A stretch of 5,790 nt of DNA, from contig NZ_CAMLHF010000271.1 in the NCBI RefSeq assembly GCF_946479715.1, positions 1-5,790 on the forward strand, read 5' to 3'. Origin of the DNA: an uncultured Pedobacter sp. (lineage in GTDB: Bacteria > Bacteroidota > Bacteroidia > Sphingobacteriales > Sphingobacteriaceae). Both the position numbers and the translations under genes were made by a program. A model generated the notes under the pieces. The model ran no database searches and was not told the DNA's origin. It saw only the letters and a program-made list of their open reading frames with translations. Shown piece after piece: positions 1 to 5,790 of this stretch (the first letter of the stretch is position 1; the number at the start of each line of letters is the position of its first letter).

Positions 1-2694
1 CGCGGGTGGGCCGATCCCGGTGTTGCAGATGAAGAACCCGAAAGCAGAGGACTAAATGAAGTTGTAGTAGTGGGTTACGGTACCCAAAAAAGAGGAGAGG
101 TAACCAGTTCCATCGCTACGGTAAAATCTGAGGATTTCACAAAAGGAGCAGTAAGAGATGCCGCACAGCTCGTTCAGGGTAAAGTTGCAGGGCTAAGGAT
201 TACAACTCCTTCCGGCGATCCGACAGCCAGTACACAAATCAACCTGAGGGGGTTAAACTCCATCAATGGCTCTTCTGAGCCTTTGGTCCTGGTAGATGGA
301 ATTCCGGGGAGTTTAAATACAGTTTCTCCCGAAGATATTGAATCAATAGATGTTTTAAAAGATGGTTCGGCTGCAGCGATATATGGAACACGTGCAACAG
401 GCGGTGTAATCCTGATCACTACCCGGAAAAATCATGGTAAATCCAAAGCAACAATTGAATATACGAATTATGTAAACGTTCAAAAGATTGCAAGAAGACC
501 TGAGCTGATGACCGCCGATGATTACAGGCGATTAATTGCTGAGGGCAAGAATTATACTGATTTTGGAAGTAATACCGATTGGCTGGATGAGATTCTACAA
601 AATCCGGTTAGCCAGAATCATAATCTAAGTTTTTTTGGTGGTAACGGAACTACAAACTTAACGGGGTCGGTAAACTATCGAAACTGGGAGGGGATATTTC
701 TGCGTACCGGTCAGGAGCGACTTACCATTCGCGCTGATTTAAATCATGCCATGTTTGATGATAAGCTAAAAACCAATATTCAGGTAATTAACCGAACCAC
801 ATCCTCCACTCAGGGAGGAGCCGATGGGTATGCTTACAGACAGGCAATGATACGTAATCCTACAGACAGAATTTTAACTGAAGATGGGAAATGGCAGGAA
901 AGAGCAGTTTATTTTTACGATAATCCTCTTTCCAGAATCAACGAGGCAACAAACGACAACACTTTCAGGGAGATGCGGGTTAGCGGAAGTTTAGATTACC
1001 GCCCGATAAAAGATCTGAGCCTAAAAATACTGGCTTCTAATGTGCAAAACAATAATCTGTATGGCAATAGTACTACTTTCGATCATGTAAATACCACCAA
1101 AAGTCAGTTAAATGGAACTGCATCCAGGTCTACTTATTCTAATAAAGAAAATTTGATTGAGTTGACTGCTAATTATACAAAGAGCATCAATAATCACAAT
1201 TTCACATTGCTTGGTGGATATAGCTGGCAAGACGCCATTTTTGAAAATTTCAGCGCTTATAATTTTGATTTTCCTACAGACGCATATACCTGGAATCAAC
1301 TGGAAGCCGGTTCCGCATTAAAAAGAGGACTGGCAGAAATGACCAGTTTTAAAAGCAAATGGCAACTTGCCGGTTTTTTTGGACGTCTTACTTATAACTG
1401 GGACGAAAAATATCTTTTTATGGCAAGTGTAAGAAGAGAGGGATCGTCAAAATTTGGTGTGAACAATCAATGGGGGACTTTTCCGGCTGCATCCATTGGC
1501 TGGAGAGTAAACAAAGAGAATTTCATGCAGGATATTGCAGTAGTATCAGACTTGAAGCTAAGGGCAGGCTATGGTGTTACAGGAACAATTGCTAATGAAC
1601 CCTATATGTCTCAGAGCAGTTACGACTTTACTTATAACGAAGGCGCATTTATTAACGGTAAATGGGTTCAGGGATTTGTTCCAACTAGAAACTTTAATCC
1701 GGATTTGAGATGGGAGAAAAAGAAAGAATATAATGTTGGTATCGACTTTGGTTTATTCAAAAACAGGGTAACAGGATCCCTTGACTATTATACACGGAAT
1801 GTAGAAGACCTGCTTTATAATTTCCCAGTGCCTGTTCCTCCATACTTAACCGGTAACATGTTTCTTAATGCGGGAACAATGAAAAATTCTGGATTTGAAG
1901 CGCTTTTAAATGTTAAAGCAGTAGATGGCAGATTGCTAAAATGGAACACCAACATTACCTATTCAACTAATAAGAACAAGTTGGTGGATTTGTCTAATAA
2001 ACAGTTTGACGTAACCACTGAATTTTTTGATGCCGGGTATACTGGCGAGCCTATTCAGTCATCTACCCATCGTGTAAAAGTTGGTGGTCCCATCGGCCAG
2101 TTCTTTGTGCTTAAAAGTGTAGGTGTAGACGACAATGGGAAATGGTTGGTAGAGAATAAGGATGGGCAAGTTATACCCATTGCAGAATCGACTGCTGAGG
2201 ACCGTCAGTATTATGGGAATGGGATTCCTAAATACCTGATGGGCTGGAATAACTCTTTCCAGATTAAGAACTTTGATCTGCAGGTAAATATTAGGGGAGC
2301 CTTTGGTCACGATGTACTGAATATGCAAAGAATGTATTATGAAAACCCTGTTAACAAGGCTTATAACGTATTAAAAACCGCATACGATCCGGTATATGGT
2401 AAGCAGCTCAATACAGACCTGGTATATGTTAGCCATTATATTGAAAAAGGTGATTACATTAAAATAGATAACATTACGCTTGGCTATACCTTACCTAAAG
2501 ATTTTATCAAAAAGATAAGTAACCTCAGGATCTATGTTTCCGGACTTAATCTATTTACCATCACAAAGTATAAAGGTCTTGATCCCGAAGGGGTAAGCTA
2601 TTCAGGTGATTTCACCTTTGCACCTGGTATTGAACACCGGGATACTTATCCTACTACACGGACTTTTACTGCCGGACTTAATGTTTCATTTTAA
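1..2694 (+). CDS. SusC-like TonB-dependent outer-membrane transporter, 5' end outside the window
   Basis: This is the outer-membrane channel of a SusCD nutrient importer. It takes up a ligand bound by its SusD partner, using energy from TonB-ExbBD. The frame is open from base 1, giving 897 visible codons. The first possible in-window start, GTG at 70, is the fourth valine of the conserved TonB-box motif EVVVVGYG (codons 20-27), so it is not the true start; the signal peptide and any CTD or STN domain lie upstream. The plug covers about codons 28-145, with NLRG (81-84), PLVLVDGIPG (94-103) and the SusC signature SPEDIESIDVLKDGSAAAIY (109-128) followed by GTRATGGVILITT. The barrel fills the rest, with family landmarks KYLFMASVRREGSSKFG (470-486) and NAGTMKNSGFE (623-633). 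It ends in the beta-signal-like AGLNVSF with terminal Phe, so the C-terminus is intact. The first ~50 bases are GC-rich and their frame is uncertain. Substrate is unknown. Family assignment is very secure. Confidence 0.96.
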   Translation, partial: RGWADPGVADEEPESRGLNEVVVVGYGTQKRGEVTSSIATVKSEDFTKGAVRDAAQLVQGKVAGLRITTPSGDPTASTQINLRGLNSINGSSEPLVLVDGIPGSLNTVSPEDIESIDVLKDGSAAAIYGTRATGGVILITTRKNHGKSKATIEYTNYVNVQKIARRPELMTADDYRRLIAEGKNYTDFGSNTDWLDEILQNPVSQNHNLSFFGGNGTTNLTGSVNYRNWEGIFLRTGQERLTIRADLNHAMFDDKLKTNIQVINRTTSSTQGGADGYAYRQAMIRNPTDRILTEDGKWQERAVYFYDNPLSRINEATNDNTFREMRVSGSLDYRPIKDLSLKILASNVQNNNLYGNSTTFDHVNTTKSQLNGTASRSTYSNKENLIELTANYTKSINNHNFTLLGGYSWQDAIFENFSAYNFDFPTDAYTWNQLEAGSALKRGLAEMTSFKSKWQLAGFFGRLTYNWDEKYLFMASVRREGSSKFGVNNQWGTFPAASIGWRVNKENFMQDIAVVSDLKLRAGYGVTGTIANEPYMSQSSYDFTYNEGAFINGKWVQGFVPTRNFNPDLRWEKKKEYNVGIDFGLFKNRVTGSLDYYTRNVEDLLYNFPVPVPPYLTGNMFLNAGTMKNSGFEALLNVKAVDGRLLKWNTNITYSTNKNKLVDLSNKQFDVTTEFFDAGYTGEPIQSSTHRVKVGGPIGQFFVLKSVGVDDNGKWLVENKDGQVIPIAESTAEDRQYYGNGIPKYLMGWNNSFQIKNFDLQVNIRGAFGHDVLNMQRMYYENPVNKAYNVLKTAYDPVYGKQLNTDLVYVSHYIEKGDYIKIDNITLGYTLPKDFIKKISNLRIYVSGLNLFTITKYKGLDPEGVSYSGDFTFAPGIEHRDTYPTTRTFTAGLNVSF

Positions 2695-2706
2695 GTTATA
2701 AATGTC

Positions 2707-4308
2707 ATGAAAAAGAAAATTTTCCAATATATAATAATCGCAACGCTGGTTTCTGGCGTTATCATTTCCTGTACCAAATTGGATGAGGAAGTATATTCCG
2801 AAGTCCTTCCATCTAAATTCAACCCCTCAGAGAAAGACCTCCCATCTATTCTTGCGCCTACCTACGCTTCTTTAAGAACGGTTATGTGCGGATGGCAGGG
2901 GTATTTTGATTTGCAGGAAGAGGCGGCCGACTGCATCATCACACCAGTTCGTCCTAATGGTTGGGACGATGCCGGAACATACCGCCGGATGCATCAGCAT
3001 ACCTGGACTACCCAGGAATATCAGCCATTCAATACCTGGCAAAATGCCTATTCGAGTATCACAAAATGCAACATGATACTCTCGCAGATTGAAGAGGGTA
3101 CACTCAAGTTAGAAGCTATTAAAGAAAGCGCGGTTGCAGAGCTTAGAGCTGTACGAGCCCTCGCTTATTATCTTTTAATGGACAACCATGGCAATGTTCC
3201 AATAGTTACAAGTTTTAAGGATGTTTCTTTGCCAAAACAAAATACAAGGGCCGAAGTGTACGCATTTGTGTTAAAAGAATTGAATGAGGTATTGCCCGTT
3301 CTTAGTGAAGATGCCGCCACTACTTATGGAAGAATGAATAAATGGGGAGCAAAGGCACTTCTTGCTAAAATATACCTCAATTCGGAGGTCTACGTGGGAA
3401 CACCTGAATACGAAAAATGTATTAAGGAAGCCGATGATGTGATAAACAGCAATAAGTACCAGTTAGATAATAATTACAGCGATGTATTTACCTATACCAA
3501 TCAGAACTCAAAAGAAATCATATTTGCCATTCCATATGATGAAATTTACGGAGTAGGAAACCAGATTCATTTAAAAACGCTTGATCCGCTAAGTCAGAGT
3601 GTATACCAGATGACAGCTCAGCCATGGGGTGGGAATTGTGCGGTACCACAATTTATCGATACTTATGATGCTGATGACAGCCGTATGAAAGATTCCTGGA
3701 TACAGGGGCCACAGATCAACCCTATCTCTGGCCAGGTAATGATCAATTATGTGAAATTTGTTCCTGGTATGGGTGGAACTGACGGAATTGTTGCAGCCAG
3801 TAACCAGGGTTTTCGAATAGGTAAGTACGTAATCAAACCTAAAGCCACAGGAGCCATGGATAACGATTTCCCGCTTTTAAGATATGGAGATGTTTTGATG
3901 ATGAAGGCAGAAGCACTGTTAAGGACAGGCAAATCAAATGAGGCTGCTTTAATTGTAACTGAGATCAGGAAACGTGCTTTCAAAGACAATCCTGGAAAAG
4001 CAACTGTTACCGGGGCCGATCTTTTAAAAGGCAGTAACTATCAATACGGATTACAGGCGCCCGATGGAAAAGTATCTGTGGTGAATGGGGGTGCAGATAT
4101 TGTCTATGGTCGGTTTTTAGATGAACTTGGTTGGGAGTTTGCAGCAGAAGCTCATCGCAGGCAGGACCTGATCCGTTTTGGTGTATTCCAAACCAAGCGA
4201 TGGTTCAACCATTCTCCGCATCCACAGGCACAAACACGCACATTATTTCCAATACCGCAAGACGAGTTGGCAAAAAATCCAAATTTGAAACAGAATCCTG
4301 GTTATTAG
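2707..4308 (+). CDS. SusD/RagB-like surface lipoprotein, nutrient-binding partner of SusC
   Basis: This 533-residue lipoprotein is the lid and binding subunit of the adjacent SusC channel and is expected on the outer face of the outer membrane. The start ATG gives a typical lipoprotein signal: MKKK, a hydrophobic stretch, then lipobox IISC with lipidated Cys22. The acidic run LDEE follows, as in Bacteroidota surface-export signals. N-terminal SusD motifs include LQEEAADCIITPVRPNGWDD (69-88), HQHTW (96-100), AELRAVRALAYYLL (144-157) with NVPIV (163-167), and KWGAKALLAKIYL (212-224). The C-terminal SusD domain shows LLRYGDVLMMKAEALL (390-405), GWEFAAEAHRRQDLIRFG (475-492) and the closing FPIPQDELAKNPNLKQNPGY (514-533). 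The length is usual for the family and both ends are intact. It lies 12 bases after susC, so the two are almost certainly co-transcribed. No Shine-Dalgarno sequence is visible, which is normal for this phylum. SusD binding sites vary too much to name the ligand by eye. Confidence 0.97.
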   Translation: MKKKIFQYIIIATLVSGVIISCTKLDEEVYSEVLPSKFNPSEKDLPSILAPTYASLRTVMCGWQGYFDLQEEAADCIITPVRPNGWDDAGTYRRMHQHTWTTQEYQPFNTWQNAYSSITKCNMILSQIEEGTLKLEAIKESAVAELRAVRALAYYLLMDNHGNVPIVTSFKDVSLPKQNTRAEVYAFVLKELNEVLPVLSEDAATTYGRMNKWGAKALLAKIYLNSEVYVGTPEYEKCIKEADDVINSNKYQLDNNYSDVFTYTNQNSKEIIFAIPYDEIYGVGNQIHLKTLDPLSQSVYQMTAQPWGGNCAVPQFIDTYDADDSRMKDSWIQGPQINPISGQVMINYVKFVPGMGGTDGIVAASNQGFRIGKYVIKPKATGAMDNDFPLLRYGDVLMMKAEALLRTGKSNEAALIVTEIRKRAFKDNPGKATVTGADLLKGSNYQYGLQAPDGKVSVVNGGADIVYGRFLDELGWEFAAEAHRRQDLIRFGVFQTKRWFNHSPHPQAQTRTLFPIPQDELAKNPNLKQNPGY

Positions 4309-4338
4309 GCTATGTTTATCAGTTGGATGATGGAAAGA

Positions 4339-4366
4339 TTTGTGTTTTTTAATAAGCGTTACTTTG
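4339..4366 (+). promoter_or_regulatory. Weak candidate Bacteroidota-type promoter upstream of the AraC gene
   Basis: The Bacteroidota housekeeping promoter is known as a -33 TTTG and a -7 TAnnTTTG, separated by roughly 17-23 bases. Here TTTG sits at 4339-4342 and TTACTTTG at 4359-4366. The -7 element has one mismatch and the spacer is 16 bases, slightly short. It would give a transcript with a leader of about 120 bases. A competing one-mismatch -7 element, AACATTTG at 4432-4439, lies nearer the gene but has no matching -33. The gap could also be read through from susD. Low confidence. Confidence 0.22.
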
Positions 4367-4455
4367 ACGTATATTAGCAATGTGTCACCATATCTTAACC
4401 AATTCAACGTGTCTTTAATCAGCTAAGAGGTAACATTTGTATATTAACGCTTAAG

Positions 4456-4492
4456 AACTAATCAACCAACTTAATCCACCACCTAAACAACC
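4456..4492 (+). other. G-free A/C-rich leader before the AraC start codon
   Basis: The 37 bases from 4456 to 4492 contain no G, and only one G (4493) follows before the ATG at 4497. Short CAAC/CCACC units recur (ATCAACCAAC, CCACCACC, AACAACC). There is therefore no Shine-Dalgarno sequence. In Bacteroidota, initiation commonly relies on unstructured, A-rich leaders, and a G-free stretch cannot form stable G-C pairs within itself. The sequence supports an open start region; any special regulatory role is speculation. Confidence 0.4.
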
Positions 4493-4496
4493 GACC

Positions 4497-5399
4497 ATGA
4501 AAGTACTCCCATTTACTTTACTTGTACCGAATGACAAGAGTGTGATATCTGAACAAATTGAATTACCTCATTTCTATCAATATCTTCACAGACATGACGA
4601 GTGGCAGATAACCTGGGTAGAGCGTGGTGAAGGTACACTGATTGCAGGCAATAATATGCATGCATTCCGTTCCGGAGATCTTTTTTTAATAGGAGCTAAT
4701 CTTCCGCATTTATTCAAAAGCAACCCTGAATATTTTATTGGTGATGAAAGTAAAAGTATTAAGGCATGTTCTATCTATTTCAACCCTTCAGGAATATTAG
4801 CCGGTTTGTTTAATCTGCCTGAATTAAAAACGGCCAGTTCCTTTTTGAGAAATAATAAGCATGGGTTTAAAATTCCTGAAAAATACAATAAACAGTTAGC
4901 ATCAAAGATGCTCGAAGTTCATCAGACATCTGGAACCGATGTCTTATTTAATTTTTTGAGCCTGTTTGAGTTGCTTCTGAATGTGGGGGAAAGCGCAGAG
5001 GAGCTTTGTTCAGACTTTTATTCTTCAAATCTTTCAGAACGTGAGGGAATGAGGTTGAGTAATATTATCAATTTTATTATGCGTAATTATAACAATCAGA
5101 TTGATCTTGAAGATGTGGCAAATGCTGCTTATATGACCCCACAGGCATTTTGCAGGTATTTTAAAAAACACACAGGACATACTTTTATTTCTTTTTTAAA
5201 CGAAGTAAGGATCAATTATGCATGTAAAAGCCTGGTGTCAGGCGAAAAGCCGGATTGTATCTCGGGAGTCGCCTACAAAGCCGGATTTAATAGCATTACC
5301 AACTTCAATCGTGTTTTCAAGAACATTATAGGTCAGTCGCCAAGGGCATACATAGATGCTTATAATAATGTAAGCAGAGTAGACCTTATCGCTGTATAA
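4497..5399 (+). CDS. AraC-family transcriptional regulator with N-terminal cupin sensor domain
   Basis: This 300-residue cytoplasmic DNA-binding regulator is complete. The N-terminal half is an AraC-type cupin ligand-binding domain: HRHDEWQITWVERGEG (31-46) carries the first cupin motif with His31, His33 and Glu35, and SGDLFLIGANLPH (59-71) carries the second. The C-terminal AraC domain starts near residue 186. Its first helix-turn-helix is IDLEDVANAAYMTPQAFCRY (202-221), followed by FKKHTG. The second is ISGVAYKAGFNSITNFNRVF (255-274), followed by the family signature ending GQSPRAY (279-285). Length and domain order are usual for the family. The ATG at 4497 is the first start that includes the whole cupin domain, and no Shine-Dalgarno sequence is present. 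The gene lies 188 bases after susD and 22 bases before an exported protein, all on one strand. Control of this uptake locus in response to a small ligand is an inference from position. Ligand and target sites are unknown. Confidence 0.95.
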   Translation: MKVLPFTLLVPNDKSVISEQIELPHFYQYLHRHDEWQITWVERGEGTLIAGNNMHAFRSGDLFLIGANLPHLFKSNPEYFIGDESKSIKACSIYFNPSGILAGLFNLPELKTASSFLRNNKHGFKIPEKYNKQLASKMLEVHQTSGTDVLFNFLSLFELLLNVGESAEELCSDFYSSNLSEREGMRLSNIINFIMRNYNNQIDLEDVANAAYMTPQAFCRYFKKHTGHTFISFLNEVRINYACKSLVSGEKPDCISGVAYKAGFNSITNFNRVFKNIIGQSPRAYIDAYNNVSRVDLIAV

Positions 5400-5421
5400 T
5401 AGGGCAAATATTGCTATGTTT

Positions 5422-5790
5422 ATGAAAAAACATTTATACACACTCTTAATTATGTGTTTGCTGCCATTACCCATTTTCGCACAAGAAAAAATGGCCTCTG
5501 CTCTGTACGAGCAAACCAGTGAGATGGGAACCACAATCATTACTTACCAAAGGGATGTAAAAGCCATTCAGGATTTCTATTCGCCATACATTATAGAAGG
5601 TACTTATCCTCAAGTAGAGCGTGTTTATTATTCACCTGAACAAAGGGAGCGACTACTTGCCGTCCACAAAGAATATCTGAAAGGGCTGGAACAGCTGGAT
5701 TTTGATTCCTTTAGTATTTATGGTAAGGTAGATTATCTGTTGCTAAAAAAGGAGATCGGTAAAGAAATTGGTCAATTGGCGGATGCGGAA
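5422..5790 (+). CDS. Exported DUF885-like protein, putative hydrolase, 3' end outside the window
   Basis: Only the first 123 codons are present; the frame is open to the window edge. The N-terminus is a signal peptide: MKKH, a hydrophobic core (residues 5-19) and likely cleavage after IFA (Ala20), giving a mature start of QEKMAS. Cys12 is preceded by Met, so a lipobox is unlikely. The mature part is helical and charged, with YYSPEQRERLLAVHKEYLKG (69-88), LEQLDFDSFSIYGKVDYLLL (89-108), then KKEIGKEI. This pattern, an LDF segment and then a VDYxLL helix, is how I recognise the N-terminal part of DUF885 proteins, which run to roughly 550-600 residues. Some are annotated as putative metallopeptidases, but any catalytic motif would lie beyond the window, so activity is not shown here. 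ATG 5422 is preferred because MKK begins a standard signal peptide; in-frame ATG 5416 would only add Met-Phe. The 22-base gap suggests co-transcription with the AraC gene. Confidence 0.72.
   Translation, partial: MKKHLYTLLIMCLLPLPIFAQEKMASALYEQTSEMGTTIITYQRDVKAIQDFYSPYIIEGTYPQVERVYYSPEQRERLLAVHKEYLKGLEQLDFDSFSIYGKVDYLLLKKEIGKEIGQLADAE

Noticed and set aside
70..72. GTG at 70 as the start of the SusC-like gene
   Set aside because: It falls inside the conserved EVVVVGYG motif and would remove the signal peptide and part of the TonB box. The frame is open to base 1, so the true start is upstream.
174..419. Minus-strand open frame of 81 codons within susC
   Set aside because: It lies antisense to the most conserved plug segment, has no recognisable domain, and is explained by the coding bias of the real gene. 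The same holds for the antisense frames at 1108-1299, 2059-2328 and 3747-3989.
2702..2710. Two-codon ATG-TCA-TGA mini-frame overlapping the susD start
   Set aside because: It could suggest termination-reinitiation, but such a short frame is expected by chance and the 12-base susC-susD spacing already allows coupling.
4309..4350. Possible rho-independent terminator ending in the T-run at 4345-4350
   Set aside because: The T-run is real, but I could not find a stable GC-containing hairpin before it; only a weak ATC/GAT pairing is available.
4131..4352. Plus-strand 73-codon frame overlapping the end of susD
   Set aside because: It overlaps the conserved C-terminal SusD motifs in another frame and its product resembles nothing known. 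The in-frame susD reading with its closing QNPGY explains the sequence.
5238..5540. Minus-strand 100-codon frame across the AraC end and the next gene
   Set aside because: It is antisense to the second AraC helix-turn-helix and to a clear signal peptide. Both plus-strand readings are strongly supported, so this is a shadow.

Overview
The window reads as chromosomal DNA from a Bacteroidota bacterium. The family makeup best fits Sphingobacteriaceae (Pedobacter- or Mucilaginibacter-like); that rank is inferred from protein style, not from a marker gene. The main evidence is a tandem SusC/SusD pair, a nutrient-uptake arrangement found only in this phylum. Supporting signs are moderately AT-rich DNA, start codons without Shine-Dalgarno sequences, and a SusD-type lipoprotein signal followed by acidic residues.

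Layout, all on the + strand: (1) 1-2694, a SusC-like TonB-dependent outer-membrane transporter whose 5' end lies outside the window. The TonB box, plug and whole beta-barrel are present. (2) 2707-4308, a complete SusD-like surface lipoprotein, 12 bases after susC. (3) 4309-4496, a 188-base gap with no gene. It holds only weak candidate promoter elements and an almost G-free leader. (4) 4497-5399, a complete AraC-family regulator with an N-terminal cupin sensor and a C-terminal double helix-turn-helix. (5) 5422-5790, the first 123 codons of a secreted protein that looks like the start of a DUF885-family protein; it runs off the right edge.

Inferred working model: SusD captures a ligand at the cell surface and, as the lid of SusC, delivers it for TonB-powered import. 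The AraC regulator senses a small ligand and could control this locus. The exported DUF885-like protein, a putative hydrolase, may process the substrate in the periplasm or at the envelope. No glycoside hydrolase, polysaccharide lyase, ECF sigma/FecR pair or hybrid two-component sensor is visible, so the substrate cannot be named from this window.

I see no RNA gene, CRISPR array, insertion sequence or new system. The least ordinary points are the GC-rich first ~50 bases with an ambiguous reading frame at the truncated susC end, and the pairing of SusCD with AraC and a DUF885-like exported protein instead of a carbohydrate-active enzyme.
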